64,000 bases of DNA from Helicobacter heilmannii. GTDB lineage: Bacteria > Campylobacterota > Campylobacteria > Campylobacterales > Helicobacteraceae. Below the pieces are notes generated by a model, which was not told the origin of the DNA, made no database searches, and saw only the letters and a program-made list of their open reading frames with translations. The DNA lies in assembly GCF_001283065.1 (NCBI RefSeq), contig NZ_CDMK01000001.1, positions 136,091 through 200,090 of the forward strand, given 5' to 3'. Position 1 is the first letter of the stretch; each line of letters begins with the position of its first letter. Shown here in pieces: positions 1 through 9,196 of the stretch. The translations under genes and the position numbers were made by a program.

Positions 1-298
1 GGTAAGAGGCTGTGGAGGCGGCGGGGTAAAAGAGGATACAGCCGATCGCGCTTAGCAAAAAGCCCCCCACCACGCCGGCCGGATAACCGATCTTTTCTAG
101 CAATTTACCAAACAACCCGCCCGTGATAAAGTAAGCCCCGAAGAAACAAAATTGCACTAAAGCTGCCTCTGTGTGGCTGAGCTCAAAGATTTTCTTTAAG
201 TGTGGGATCAGCACATCGTTTAACACGGTGATGAAGCCCATGGCAAAAAATAAGGCGGTCAGAGCCGCTAGCGCAAAAGTGTTGCTCTTGGTTTGCAT
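1..298 (-). CDS. gluP: Glucose/galactose:H+ or Na+ symporter GluP, N-terminal part (runs off the window)
   Basis: Inner-membrane sugar permease of the FucP/GluP branch of the major facilitator superfamily; it supplies glucose to the kinase encoded upstream. Only the first 99 codons are in the window. Translation of the minus strand begins MQTKSNTFALAALTALFF and continues with FITVLNDVLIPHLKKIFELS and then GAYFITGGLFGK, which I recognise from H. pylori GluP (HP1174). The start is an ATG at 298 with a GAAGGAG ribosome site lying inside the last codons of pgi, three bases upstream of gluP. It is the last gene of the zwf-pgl-glk-pgi-gluP run. In H. pylori gluP is not next to these genes, so the linkage is a local arrangement. 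Confidence 0.93.
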   Translation of the reverse strand, partial: MQTKSNTFALAALTALFFAMGFITVLNDVLIPHLKKIFELSHTEAALVQFCFFGAYFITGGLFGKLLEKIGYPAGVVGGFLLSAIGCILFYPAASTASY

Positions 299-301
299 TT
301 A

Positions 302-1951
302 TTAAACTCCTTCATTAAATGCTTGATAGACTTCCACTAAATGCTGTGTAGAAGCGTCTAGGGACTTTGTAGGCGTGGCACCTCTTAAGCGCGCCAAAAT
401 GCCCTTGGCCAACTCTTTACCCAGCTCCACCCCCCATTGGTCAAAACTATTGATATTCCAAATCACTCCTTGTACAAAGATCTTATGCTCGTAAAGCGCG
501 ATGAGTGCACCCACACTCTTGGGGCAAATGGTGTCTAGTAAGATCACATTGCTAGGCCTATTGCCCGAAAACATCCGGTGGTGGGCAAGACTCTTGGCCT
601 TTTGCTCACTCTTGCCCATCTTGATGAGCTCCTCATAAGCCTGATTATAATCCTTGCCCTCCATGAATGCTTGGGCCTGGGCAAACATGTTGCTCACCAA
701 AATGTCGTGGTGTTCGGGCAAATGCCCCTCTTTGCTTAAGGACACGATAAAGTCGATCGGGCTAATGTGTGTACCTTGGTGCAAAAGCTGAAAAAATGCA
801 TGTTGGGCATTGATGCCTAAATCTCCCCAAATGATGGGGCCCGTATCGTAACTTGCCGTCTGCCCCTCCAGCGTGGTGCTCTTGCCATTACTCTCCATGT
901 CAAGCTGTTGGATGAATCTAGGGAAGTAGCGCAGGTATTGGTCGTAGGGGGCAATCAAGTGGCTACCCGCGTCAAATAAATTGATGTACCAAATGCCAAG
1001 CAAGGCCAAGATCACAGGCATGTTGTGCTCAAAAGGAGTGTTTTTGAAATGCTCGTCCATTTCATACGCCCCACACAACAAATCTTTAAAATTTTCCTTG
1101 CCTAAATAAATCATGATCGAAAGCCCAATGGCCGACCACAGACTGTAACGCCCCCCAACCCAGTTCCAAAAGCTAAACATGTTTTCAGTATCAATCCCAA
1201 AGGCCTGAACAGCCTCTTTGTTCGTGGAAACGGCGACAAAATGCTTGGCGATGTGGGCTTCATTGAGCGCATGGGCTAGGAACCATTGGCGCGCGCTTAG
1301 GGCGTTTGTCAGAGTTTCTTGGGTGGAGAAGGTTTTAGAAGCCACAATAAAAAGTGTGGTTTCGGGGTGGATTTTATCCAGCACGCCCTGTATCTGTGTT
1401 CCGTCCACATTCGACACAAAATACATATTCAGGCGTGGGCTAGCAAAGTGGCGCAGTGCCTTACACACCATCAACGCCCCCAAATCCGAGCCACCGATCC
1501 CGATATTCACCACATCGGTGATGACTTGATTTGTGTAGCCTAGCCACTGCCCGCAACGCACCATATCGCTAAACTTCTGCATACGATCTAACACTTGGCG
1601 TACTTGGGGTAAAACATCTATGCCATCGACTTTAATAGGCTCTTGGCCTTGATAACGCAAAGCGGTGTGTAAGGCGGCGCGCTCTTCGGTAGTGTTGATC
1701 TTCTCCCCACTAAACATGGCTTTTATTTTCTCAGGCAGGCGGCACTCTATAGCTAAATCTCTCAAGAGTTTTAAGGTTGTGTCGTCTATGCGGTTTTTGG
1801 AGTAGTCTAGGCTGATAGGGCCATTTTTTAAAAAGTAACGGGTGGCGCGCCTGGGGTCGGCTTTAAACATGTCTTTCATGTGCTGACCCTTTAAGATTTC
1901 AAAATGCTCTTGCAGGGCTTGGAAGGTACTCAGTTGTGTCAAGGTTTTCAT
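302..1951 (-). CDS. pgi: Glucose-6-phosphate isomerase
   Basis: Interconverts glucose 6-phosphate and fructose 6-phosphate in the cytoplasm. The 549-residue product has the normal length for bacterial PGI. The family motifs are visible: GIGGSDLGA in the N-terminal sugar-phosphate domain, the [12 protein letters not shown] signature near the middle, and the C-terminal [10 protein letters not shown] block that carries catalytic residues. Its ATG overlaps the glk stop by four bases and its stop is three bases before gluP, so it is translationally coupled on both sides. Because H. pylori lacks phosphofructokinase, PGI is expected to serve mostly gluconeogenic flux into glucose 6-phosphate and from there to Entner-Doudoroff or envelope sugars (inference for this species). 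Confidence 0.98.
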   Translation of the reverse strand: MKTLTQLSTFQALQEHFEILKGQHMKDMFKADPRRATRYFLKNGPISLDYSKNRIDDTTLKLLRDLAIECRLPEKIKAMFSGEKINTTEERAALHTALRYQGQEPIKVDGIDVLPQVRQVLDRMQKFSDMVRCGQWLGYTNQVITDVVNIGIGGSDLGALMVCKALRHFASPRLNMYFVSNVDGTQIQGVLDKIHPETTLFIVASKTFSTQETLTNALSARQWFLAHALNEAHIAKHFVAVSTNKEAVQAFGIDTENMFSFWNWVGGRYSLWSAIGLSIMIYLGKENFKDLLCGAYEMDEHFKNTPFEHNMPVILALLGIWYINLFDAGSHLIAPYDQYLRYFPRFIQQLDMESNGKSTTLEGQTASYDTGPIIWGDLGINAQHAFFQLLHQGTHISPIDFIVSLSKEGHLPEHHDILVSNMFAQAQAFMEGKDYNQAYEELIKMGKSEQKAKSLAHHRMFSGNRPSNVILLDTICPKSVGALIALYEHKIFVQGVIWNINSFDQWGVELGKELAKGILARLRGATPTKSLDASTQHLVEVYQAFNEGV

Positions 1952-2934
1952 ACATTCTCTTTACATAAGTGGTTTTCTAGGGCGATGCCCACCCCATAGA
2001 TGCCCGGGTATTTTGCCAGCACCACATACACGGGGATGGTGGCTAGATAGGCATCAAAGCGCCCCTTGTTTTCAAAGCGCACACGGAAAGGCGAAGTTTT
2101 AAAGTACTCCAAAAAGCGTGGGATGATCCCCCCGCACAAATACACCCCACTGCGCGCACCCAACACCAGTGCCATGTTAGAAGCCACCGTACCTAAAATG
2201 GTACAAAAAATATCTAAAGTCAAGCGACACAGCGCAGACTTGCCACTCAAAGCCTGCTCCCCGATGAGCTCAGGTGTCATGTTAGAAACTTTGATCCCCT
2301 CTCTATTGGCTAGGGCCTCGTGGATGAGCACCAGTCCTGATCCGCTTAAAAAGCGCTCAGCAGACACATGCCCGTATTTTTTCTTGGCGTATTTCCACAG
2401 CATGATCTCGGTATTATCAAAGGGTGCAAAGCTCACATGCCCGCCCTCGCCCGCCAGTGCCACATATGAGCCGTCATGGCAGGGGATAAGCCCGCTCACC
2501 CCTAGCCCTGTGCCAGGCCCTATCACCAACTTAGGCGCGTCAATGGCGCACATCGTCCCACCCACCTGCACCAATTCCTCATCCTTGAGCTGAGAGATGC
2601 CATAGGCTTGGGCGGTGAAGTCGTTGATGGCTAAAAGCGTGGTGAGCTTGAGTGCTTGGCGGGTGGTTTCCACAGAAAAGGCCCAATGGTGGTTGGTCAT
2701 CTGGATCCAATCGCCCACCACGGGGTTAGCCAGCGCAAAGGCGGCGTGTGCCACGCTAGGGTTATCTATGCTCTTTAAATAGTGTTTGGCTGCGTCCACG
2801 ATCGTGTCAAAATCCTGACAGGCCAAGACCTTTATAGATTCTAATTGTCCGGGGGCGACCTCCAGTCCAAAGCGGGCGTTTGTCCCCCCAATGTCGGCTA
2901 AAAGGCGTGGGTAAGTATTAGGCGCAGTAGACAT
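1948..2934 (-). CDS. glk: Glucokinase
   Basis: Phosphorylates glucose taken up by GluP, using ATP. The 328-residue protein belongs to the bacterial Glk family rather than the ROK repressor-kinase family: it opens with the phosphate-binding motif [12 protein letters not shown], has [11 protein letters not shown] with the catalytic aspartate, and [11 protein letters not shown] and [10 protein letters not shown] further on. The ATG at 2934 is preceded by AAAGGTGG. It overlaps the end of pgl by 17 bases and the start of pgi by four, typical of an operon. H. pylori keeps glk beside pgl and zwf (HP1103-HP1101), so this part of the order is ancestral. Confidence 0.97.
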   Translation of the reverse strand: MSTAPNTYPRLLADIGGTNARFGLEVAPGQLESIKVLACQDFDTIVDAAKHYLKSIDNPSVAHAAFALANPVVGDWIQMTNHHWAFSVETTRQALKLTTLLAINDFTAQAYGISQLKDEELVQVGGTMCAIDAPKLVIGPGTGLGVSGLIPCHDGSYVALAGEGGHVSFAPFDNTEIMLWKYAKKKYGHVSAERFLSGSGLVLIHEALANREGIKVSNMTPELIGEQALSGKSALCRLTLDIFCTILGTVASNMALVLGARSGVYLCGGIIPRFLEYFKTSPFRVRFENKGRFDAYLATIPVYVVLAKYPGIYGVGIALENHLCKENV

Positions 2935-3592
2935 GGCAAACCACCTTTTGAGAATGCAGGATGTAAGAAATGGGTAGGCTAGGCTCTAGGGCAAGGCAAG
3001 CGCGCTCAAACACCGCCTTTTTTTGATCCCCACTGATGAGCAAATACAGCATTTGGCAACTCTCCAGCGCATTTAAGGACATGCTAAGCCTTTTAAAGGG
3101 CGCGCTGGTGGGGGTCGTGGCGATGATGGGCTCTTGGCTTTTTAGGGCGTTTTCATACTCGGGCGCACAGGCAAAGAGCGAAGCCGTGTGTCCATCCTTT
3201 CCCATGCCAAGCACGGCTAAATCCGGCTGGATGTAGCTGGCCATCGCGTGTTTTAAGAGCTCCTCAGTGCCCACGCTTGCGTCCAAGACAAGGGGCGCAA
3301 AAGGGGCCACTTGGGCTTTGTTTTGTAAAAAATACATGTGCATCAACAGGGCGTTGTTCTCAGGGTCGGTTAGGGGCAACACGCGCTCATCTACCAAGCT
3401 GATGCGGCACTTACCCCATTCTAGGGGCATTTGGCTCAGCTCTTGTAAAAACACGATGGGCGACTTGCCCCCCGAAAGGGCAAGCCCTGTGCGCTCTTTC
3501 ACGCTTAAAATCCGCCTTAGTTGCGTGGCAATCTCGATGGCTAGAGCTTTTGCACTCTCTTGTGGGCTGCTAAACGAGTAGAGTTTAAACAT
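2918..3592 (-). CDS. pgl: 6-phosphogluconolactonase
   Basis: Hydrolyses 6-phosphoglucono-lactone, the product of Zwf, to 6-phosphogluconate. The product is 224 residues when started at the ATG at 3592; a TTG six bases further upstream also opens the frame but sits closer to the GGAGTGG ribosome site. SugP_isomerase/DevB family motifs are clear: [15 protein letters not shown] near the N terminus, SLVDERVLP, and [13 protein letters not shown] containing the catalytic region. The start lies inside the final codons of zwf. Known as devB in older H. pylori annotation (HP1102). Confidence 0.95.
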   Translation of the reverse strand: MFKLYSFSSPQESAKALAIEIATQLRRILSVKERTGLALSGGKSPIVFLQELSQMPLEWGKCRISLVDERVLPLTDPENNALLMHMYFLQNKAQVAPFAPLVLDASVGTEELLKHAMASYIQPDLAVLGMGKDGHTASLFACAPEYENALKSQEPIIATTPTSAPFKRLSMSLNALESCQMLYLLISGDQKKAVFERACLALEPSLPISYILHSQKVVCHVYCA

Positions 3593-4907
3593 GGGCAAAC
3601 CACTCCCGGTTGTCTTGTTTTAAGAGATCAAAGGCGGCTTTGGGCCCGAAGCTAGTGGCTGCATAGGGCAGCAGAGGGATTAAATTTTCTTGCCAGCTCT
3701 GTAAAATGGGATCGACAAAGTGCCAAGCGGCCTCTAGCTCGTCTTGGTGGTTAAAGGGGGTTTGGTTACCCGCCACCACCTCTAAAATCAGCCGCTCATA
3801 AGCGTCCATCCCCGCATCCAGCGCACTTTTTAATGCCCCCATGCCCTGCAGTTGCAACTCTAAAGAACATTGCGGTTGGATTGTATAAACCAGTGCCTGC
3901 GGGGGGCCTTTAAACACAAACACCACCTGCACCAAGGACGCGCCCATGCGCTTTCCCGTGCGCAAATAAAAAGGCACACCCCGCCAGCTTGGATGTTCTA
4001 GCTCTAATTTGAGTGCCACAAAGGTTTCGGTTTGGCTATGGGGGTTTACTTGATCTTCTTCTGTATAGGCTTTGAAGCCCCCTCCTGTGGTGTATTGCCC
4101 CCGCACCACTTGGCTTTTTAGAGTCTCCTTATTGAAGGGCTTGAGACTTCTTAGCATTTCTAATTTGGCTTGGCGGGTGTGCTCTAGTGGGGTGTTTGCG
4201 GGTATGGTGCTTAAAGCGAGCATGACGAGCATGTGGTTTTGCAGCATGTCGCGCAGCGCGCCCATGGGGTCGTAAAAGCCCCCGCGGCTCTCCACCCCCA
4301 AAGTCTCTAGCACACTGATTTGCACATGGTCTAAATAGTGCGCCCCGAGCAGGCCGGCCAAAAAGGAGTTTTTGTGGCGCAGGTAAAAGAGGTTTTGCAC
4401 GCTTTGCTTACCTAAATAATGGTCGATGCGGTAAATTTGCTCTTCTTTAAAGTATTTGCCAATTTGAGTGCAAATGTCTTTACAGGATTGTAAATTGGTG
4501 CCTAAAGGCTTTTCAAGCACGATTTTAACATTGGGGGCGTTTAATCCCACAGCGGCTAAATTTTGGCAAGCTTTGGCAAAAAATGCGGGGGCGATAGAAA
4601 AGTAGATGATGGTGTTTGGATGGGTAGATCTTAGGGCATTAAAGTCTTCTTGGTTGTTGAAGTCTAGAGAAATGTAGCTGATTTTAGAGGTAAAGTCTGC
4701 CCACGCTTTGAAACCTGGGTCTTTGATGTATTCTTTGGCTTTGGCACTTAATTTGTCTAAAAACTCTAGTGTGTTTAAGGGGCTTCTGGCGCAAGCGGTG
4801 ATGGTCGGACTTAAGCCCGCTTGGCTGGCTTTAAAGAGGGCAGGAAAGATTTTGCGTAGGGCTAAATCGCCTGTCGCCCCCAGTAAGATGAAGCAGCACT
4901 CCTGCAT
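3585..4907 (-). CDS. zwf: Glucose-6-phosphate 1-dehydrogenase
   Basis: Oxidises glucose 6-phosphate with NAD(P)+, the entry to the Entner-Doudoroff and oxidative pentose routes. I start it at the ATG at 4907, giving 440 residues: a perfect AAGGAG lies six bases upstream, whereas the upstream in-frame extension runs back through the promoter region. Motifs: FILLGATGDLA (dinucleotide-binding fold), the catalytic RIDHYLGK block, and the C-terminal PFYLRTGKRM. It heads the leftward sugar operon and is separated from the divergent edd by 67 bases. Length is slightly above the roughly 425 residues I recall for H. pylori. Confidence 0.97.
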   Translation of the reverse strand: MQECCFILLGATGDLALRKIFPALFKASQAGLSPTITACARSPLNTLEFLDKLSAKAKEYIKDPGFKAWADFTSKISYISLDFNNQEDFNALRSTHPNTIIYFSIAPAFFAKACQNLAAVGLNAPNVKIVLEKPLGTNLQSCKDICTQIGKYFKEEQIYRIDHYLGKQSVQNLFYLRHKNSFLAGLLGAHYLDHVQISVLETLGVESRGGFYDPMGALRDMLQNHMLVMLALSTIPANTPLEHTRQAKLEMLRSLKPFNKETLKSQVVRGQYTTGGGFKAYTEEDQVNPHSQTETFVALKLELEHPSWRGVPFYLRTGKRMGASLVQVVFVFKGPPQALVYTIQPQCSLELQLQGMGALKSALDAGMDAYERLILEVVAGNQTPFNHQDELEAAWHFVDPILQSWQENLIPLLPYAATSFGPKAAFDLLKQDNREWFAHV

Positions 4908-4974
4908 GGCACTCCTTTGAGGTTTTAAAAATTGTAGTATGATTGCGCCCACGAAAGATTACACGGAGGTGCAT
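4908..4974. promoter_or_regulatory. Divergent zwf / edd promoter region
   Basis: This 67-base gap separates two oppositely transcribed sugar operons. On the plus strand TATGAT at 4938-4943 fits a -10 box for edd; on the minus strand TACAAT (complement of 4931-4936) fits a -10 box for zwf. The boxes are one base apart, so polymerase bound at one should cover the other. Ribosome sites are AAGGAG before zwf and GGAGG before edd. No obvious -35 boxes, which is normal for Helicobacter. Assignment is by eye. Confidence 0.5.
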
Positions 4975-6771
4975 ATGGCAAAAAAAGCCCTAGAGGATAT
5001 TACAAAAGGTATCATTGAACGCTCTCAAGGCAGTAGAGAATCCTACTTAGAGCGCACTGCTAAGGCGCAACGCAAAATCCAGCGCCAGGATTTGGGTTGT
5101 GCGAACTTGGCCCACACCTACGCCGGCCTGCCCGAGCACATCAAAGCGAAAATCAAAACCAACGACAAGCCCAACTTCGCAATCATCTCCGCCTACAACG
5201 ACATGCTCTCGGCACATAAACCCCTTAAAGCGTACCCCGATTGGATCAAGGAAACCTTGTTGCAACACGGGGCGTTTGCCCAGTTTGCAGGCGGGGTGCC
5301 TGCGATGTGTGATGGGATCACCCAGGGCTATGCGGGCATGGAGCTTAGTTTATTTTCCCGCGATGTGATCGCCATGAGCACGGCGATCGCACTCTCGCAT
5401 AATGTCTTTGACGGGGCGTTTTATCTAGGTGTATGCGATAAAATCGTGCCCGGGCTTTTAATCGGGGCGCTTAGTTTCGGGCATTTGCCCGCGATTTTTA
5501 TCCCCGCCGGGCCTATGACAAGCGGGCTAGCCAACGCCCAAAAATCCAAGGTGCGCGAGCTCTTTGCCCAGGGTAAGGTCTCTAGGCAAGAGCTTTTAGA
5601 GAGCGAAATGCAGTCTTACCACGCAGAGGGCACTTGTACTTTTTATGGCACCGCCAACTCCAACCAAATGATGGTCGAGCTGATGGGCTTACATCTACCC
5701 AATTCCGCTTTCATCAACCCCAACACCCCCTTAAGAAAAGCCCTAGTGCATAAGGCCGCCGTTTTAATGGCCACCAAAACCCCCAAACCCATTGGCGCGA
5801 TGATCAGTGAAAAAAACATTGTCAATGCCATGGTGGGGCTGATGGCCACTGGGGGTTCCACCAACCACACCATCCATTTAGTGGCGATCGCCAAGGCCGC
5901 GGGGATTGTGATCAACTGGGACGACTTTGCCGCCATTTCTAAAATCACCCCCTTGCTTGCCAAAATCTACCCCAATGGGCAGGCGGATGTGAATCAATTT
6001 GAAGCGGCCGGGGGGCTAGCCTTCGTGGTGCATGAGCTCTTAAATGCCGGCTTATTGCACGAGGATTGTGACACGATTATGGGGCAGGGTTTAAAGGCTT
6101 ACACCCAAAACCCCTACTTATTAGAGGGGGATCAAGTGGTGTATCAAGAGGGCGTGCAAACCAGCCAAAACACCGACATTTTAAGGGGGGTGCAAGAGCC
6201 CTTTTCGCCCAATGGGGGGCTGGAGATCCTTAAGGGCAATGTGGGGCGGGGGGTGATTAAAGTTTCTGCCATCGATGCCAAGCACCACACCATCAAAGCC
6301 CCCGCCATTGTCTTTGAATCCCAACAGGATTTGATCGAGCGCTTCAACCGCCAAGAGTTACAAAGGGATTTCATTGCCGTGTTGCCCTACCAAGGCCCGC
6401 GCGCCAATGGCATGCCCGAGCTACACAAACTCACCCCCATTTTGGGTTCTCTGCAAAACCAGGGCTTTCAGGTCGCCCTTGTCACCGATGGGCGCATGAG
6501 CGGAGCATCGGGCAAGGTGCCCGCGGCCATCCAAGTGAGCCCTGAAGCCCTTTTAGGTGGAGGGATTGCCAAAATTAAAGACGGGGACATCCTGCTCTTG
6601 GATGCCAAAGAAGGGGTGTTGCAGGTGCTGGTGGATCGACAAGAATGGGAGGCACGCCTGCCTTCCGTGCCCTTCATGCGCGAACCCTTTGGAAGCGGGC
6701 GTGAACTCTTTGCGGGGATGCGCCTTTTAGCTGGCAGTACTGAAACGGGTGCTGTGATCTTTGGAGAATAA
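4975..6771 (+). CDS. edd: Phosphogluconate dehydratase (6-phosphogluconate dehydratase)
   Basis: Converts 6-phosphogluconate to 2-keto-3-deoxy-6-phosphogluconate, the defining first step of the Entner-Doudoroff pathway; it is an Fe-S enzyme of the IlvD/Edd family. The start chosen is the ATG at 4975 with GGAGG upstream, giving 598 residues; an in-frame ATG at 4939 would overlap the proposed promoter. Motifs: SAYNDMLSAH, VPAMCDGITQGY and GTCTFYGTANSNQM (with conserved cysteines), and the C-terminal TDGRMSGASGKVPAA signature. eda follows after two bases. Orthologue of HP1100 by recollection. Confidence 0.97.
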   Translation: MAKKALEDITKGIIERSQGSRESYLERTAKAQRKIQRQDLGCANLAHTYAGLPEHIKAKIKTNDKPNFAIISAYNDMLSAHKPLKAYPDWIKETLLQHGAFAQFAGGVPAMCDGITQGYAGMELSLFSRDVIAMSTAIALSHNVFDGAFYLGVCDKIVPGLLIGALSFGHLPAIFIPAGPMTSGLANAQKSKVRELFAQGKVSRQELLESEMQSYHAEGTCTFYGTANSNQMMVELMGLHLPNSAFINPNTPLRKALVHKAAVLMATKTPKPIGAMISEKNIVNAMVGLMATGGSTNHTIHLVAIAKAAGIVINWDDFAAISKITPLLAKIYPNGQADVNQFEAAGGLAFVVHELLNAGLLHEDCDTIMGQGLKAYTQNPYLLEGDQVVYQEGVQTSQNTDILRGVQEPFSPNGGLEILKGNVGRGVIKVSAIDAKHHTIKAPAIVFESQQDLIERFNRQELQRDFIAVLPYQGPRANGMPELHKLTPILGSLQNQGFQVALVTDGRMSGASGKVPAAIQVSPEALLGGGIAKIKDGDILLLDAKEGVLQVLVDRQEWEARLPSVPFMREPFGSGRELFAGMRLLAGSTETGAVIFGE

Positions 6772-6773
6772 CC

Positions 6774-7403
6774 ATGCAAGCTTTTGACATTTTAAACGCT
6801 GGGCGTATCATCCCCGTGATGGTCGTTGAAGAGGCAAAAGATGCCGTGCCTTTAGCTAGAGCGTTGGTGCAGGGAGGGATTAAGGTGCTAGAGATCACCC
6901 TGCGCACTAAAGAGGCTCTAGAGGCGATTAAAAACATCGCTAAGAAAGTGCCCGAGGCGATTGTGGGAGCGGGTACGGTGCTAAACCCCAAAGATTTTAA
7001 GCAAGCCCTAGAGGCAGGAGCCCAGTTTGCCATAAGCCCCGGGCTCACCCCAGCTCTAGCTCTAGCCGCTAAAGATTGCCCCATCCCGCTCATCCCCGGG
7101 GTGGCTAGTGGCAGTGAAGTGATGTTGGCCCTAGAGCATGGCCTGAAAGCTTTAAAGTTTTTCCCCGCGCAAGTGGCCGGGGGAGTGGCGATGTTAAAAT
7201 CTTTTGCGGGTCCCTTTAGCGAGGTGTATTTCTGCCCCACGGGGGGGATTTCTTTGGAGAACATGGGCACTTACTTAAAGTTGCCCAATGTGCTCTGTGT
7301 GGGGGGTTCGTGGCTCGCCCCTAAAGAGTTGGTGCAGGCCAAAGAGTGGGCGAAAATCACGCAAATTGCGCAAAAAAGCGTGGCGGCGGCTAGGGGTATT
7401 TAG
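6774..7403 (+). CDS. eda: 2-dehydro-3-deoxy-phosphogluconate (KDPG) aldolase
   Basis: Splits KDPG into pyruvate and glyceraldehyde 3-phosphate, the second Entner-Doudoroff step. The 209-residue class I aldolase shows the expected TIM-barrel landmarks: KVLEITLRT with the catalytic glutamate, VGAGTVLNP, and ALKFFPA with the Schiff-base lysine. The ATG is two bases after the edd stop and the GGAG ribosome site overlaps that stop region. It ends the rightward pair; the next gene has its own promoter. Confidence 0.97.
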   Translation: MQAFDILNAGRIIPVMVVEEAKDAVPLARALVQGGIKVLEITLRTKEALEAIKNIAKKVPEAIVGAGTVLNPKDFKQALEAGAQFAISPGLTPALALAAKDCPIPLIPGVASGSEVMLALEHGLKALKFFPAQVAGGVAMLKSFAGPFSEVYFCPTGGISLENMGTYLKLPNVLCVGGSWLAPKELVQAKEWAKITQIAQKSVAAARGI

Positions 7404-7424
7404 GGCTCTTTAACTTTTTGGGTT

Positions 7425-7430
7425 TATAAT
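7425..7430 (+). promoter_or_regulatory. -10 box TATAAT upstream of the small lipoprotein gene
   Basis: A consensus TATAAT sits 30 bases upstream of the ATG at 7461 and 21 bases after the eda stop, in a T-rich context typical of Helicobacter sigma-80 promoters. It suggests the short gene is transcribed on its own as well as by read-through. Confidence 0.6.
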
Positions 7431-7460
7431 GAGCGTTTAAATTCTTTGAAAGGATTGCGG

Positions 7461-7595
7461 ATGCGCGCATTGCTTTTGGTGGGGATTTTAGCTTTCTTAT
7501 ACACTGCTTGCAGCGAAACCAAACAACAAATCTTAGAGGATGAAAAAGATTACACCCCCTCAGAAAAAACCATTTGGCAACCCGAACAAAAATAA
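7461..7595 (+). CDS. Small lipoprotein, 44 residues, unknown function
   Basis: A short frame with good start signals: AAAGGA seven bases before the ATG and a consensus -10 box upstream. The product begins MRALLLVGILAFLYTAC, a lipoprotein signal peptide with Cys17 as the predicted lipidated residue, followed by 27 hydrophilic residues rich in Glu, Lys and Gln and ending IWQPEQK. It is shorter than most gene callers report. The role is not recognisable; the size resembles entericidin- or VirB7-like small lipoproteins, but there is no sequence basis for choosing either. It marks the edge between the sugar locus and the accessory patch. Confidence 0.6.
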   Translation: MRALLLVGILAFLYTACSETKQQILEDEKDYTPSEKTIWQPEQK

Positions 7596-7616
7596 TCCCC
7601 TAGAGCCATGCCTTCT

Positions 7617-8220
7617 TTAAAGCCATGCTTTAATGTGGTGGGCTAAGATGTAAATGACAAAGACGCCGAAGAACAAGGTACAGAGGTGATCGGCGGTCTT
7701 GTAGTACTTGGCATAGAGGGTGCGCATTTTGGTGTTAGAGAACAACAACGCCACCGCCGCAAAGTATAAAAAGGTTTCCACCACTAAACAGAAGGTGAGC
7801 CAAAAGAGCATGGTGTTGTTGTAAAAGAGATTTAGACCCGAAAAAATGCTACCAAAATAGAGCATGGCTTTAGGGTTTAAGATGTTAGTGAGAAATCCGC
7901 CTAAAAAAGCTTGTCTAGTGCTGGCAGGCTTGAACTTGATGGCGCGCTGGGTTTGATACGCACAAAAAAGCCAAGTAGAGCAGATAACACGCCCCTAAGA
8001 GGGGCTAAAAGCGTTTGCAGCAGTGGGAGCGTGGCACAAACCTTTTAAGCCAAATAAAGACAACATAATCCACACAAAATTGCCCAGCACCACGCCCAAA
8101 ACTGCTTTTAAAGCATGCTTGAAGTGGGTTTTAGGGCGTAGGAGCTGATCAAAAAGAAGTCCGCCCCACGGGGGTCAAAAGTGCTAAAAAGTGGATGCCT
8201 AAAACCAACCACAAATCCAC
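7617..8220 (-). pseudogene. LysE/RhtB-family amino-acid exporter, frameshifted
   Basis: The minus strand carries pieces of one membrane protein in different frames. From a GTG near 8220 it reads DLWLVLGIHFLALLTP, then shifts to give FFLISSYALK, shifts again to HFKHALKAVLGVVLGNFVW, breaks once more around 8010-8050, and continues as QAFLGGFLTNILNPKAMLYFGSIF to the end at 7617. The order of pieces and the TPxGxDFFLIS and FLTNxLNPKAxLYF motifs match LysE-type translocators of about 200 residues. At least three frame changes are needed, so it is inactive. An open stretch of 82 codons at 7617-7865 is only its C-terminal part. Confidence 0.8.
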
Positions 8221-8449
8221 AATAAGCCTTTTTTGTAGAGATTATAGCGTGTTAGCCCCACAAACTTAAATTATCATATTCTTTTTATTTTGGTAAGCAA
8301 AGCTCCATGTCCAAAAAGACAGGTATAGGAGTTAAATCCACCGCTAAGCTAAGAAAAGGTTGATGCGAGCGGAAGGAGGCATGCGTTTTGGTGTTGCTGG
8401 CTAGTTTCTAGCACCCTCTATTTTTAAAAATTTACGCTAAACTGCAAAA
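8221..8449. other. Spacer between the LysE remnant and the restriction-modification pair
   Basis: AT-rich stretch with no open frame of note. A strong AAGGAGG at about 8371-8379 precedes an ATG that meets a stop after seven codons, which looks like the residue of a lost gene start rather than a gene. Confidence 0.4.
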
Positions 8450-9196
8450 ATGCTCAATATAACCGAAACCAAAGTTCTCAAAGATATAGAATCCAAGTAT
8501 TATTTGCAGCCTATCTTGGAGTTGATCAATCAAGATATCAACTCCGCCAAAATGACATGGCTTGGCGTTTTTGATCATCTCCACCATTACATGACAAAAT
8601 CTAAAACTACAGTGGATGCCCTCATTAAAAAAAGGGTTGAGGCTGGAGAAATTAAAGACGCAAGCCAGGCGAGAAAGAGCATTGCCGGGAGTGCCTTTTC
8701 AAATCTCATCATTTACGCTTTTTTAAAGAATAAAAGTGAAGGCACGATCGCACCCTCCATTTTTATCAGCGCAAAGCCCACACAAATCCCCCATTTTAAA
8801 GAGTTGTTTTATATCCAAATAGGCGAAGAGTACCAAAAACCCGATGTAGATTTAGTGGTTTATAGCCTTGATCCTACCGGTGGATTGAAAAAGTGCCTCA
8901 TTTTATCACTTAAAACTTCTTTGCGTGAAAGGGCGGCACAAACCTACAAATGGAAACTCTTGATGGAGATTGCCAACTCAGACTCTAAGCTGAAAGAAAA
9001 ATACGGCATTGTGTATAACCCGCCCATTGTGCCCTTGGTGTGTTTTGCCACCATCAACTTCTACAACGAAATCGACCGCCCCCAGCAAAGAGGCATGTTT
9101 CAATTTTTTGATTGTGCTTTCATTGGAAAGCCCATTGATAGGGATTTCATTAAACCCCTAAGTCATCTCATCACATACATCAAAGATAAACTATGA
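8450..9196 (+). CDS. Putative type II restriction endonuclease
   Basis: 248-residue protein paired with a DNA methyltransferase whose ATG overlaps this gene's stop (ATGA). Seen in sequence: PDVDLVVY (Pro131-Asp132, Asp134) followed by ILSLKTSLRERA with Lys155. The spacing matches a PD-(D/E)xK nuclease core in which the usual Glu is replaced by Ser, as in the SxK variants of the BsaWI/Cfr10I-like enzymes; KTSLRER resembles the KTS(I/L)R(D/E)R stretch I recall from BsaWI. The recognition sequence cannot be deduced. The start codon has only a weak ribosome site. The base composition is more AT-rich than its neighbours, suggesting transfer. Confidence 0.72.
   Translation: MLNITETKVLKDIESKYYLQPILELINQDINSAKMTWLGVFDHLHHYMTKSKTTVDALIKKRVEAGEIKDASQARKSIAGSAFSNLIIYAFLKNKSEGTIAPSIFISAKPTQIPHFKELFYIQIGEEYQKPDVDLVVYSLDPTGGLKKCLILSLKTSLRERAAQTYKWKLLMEIANSDSKLKEKYGIVYNPPIVPLVCFATINFYNEIDRPQQRGMFQFFDCAFIGKPIDRDFIKPLSHLITYIKDKL

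Noticed and set aside
2066-2593. 175-codon plus-strand frame opposite glk
   Set aside because: Shadow of glk; proline/serine-rich translation without any family motif.
6674-7270. 198-codon minus-strand frame opposite edd and eda
   Set aside because: Both plus-strand genes are certain; the antisense translation has no recognisable feature or ribosome site.
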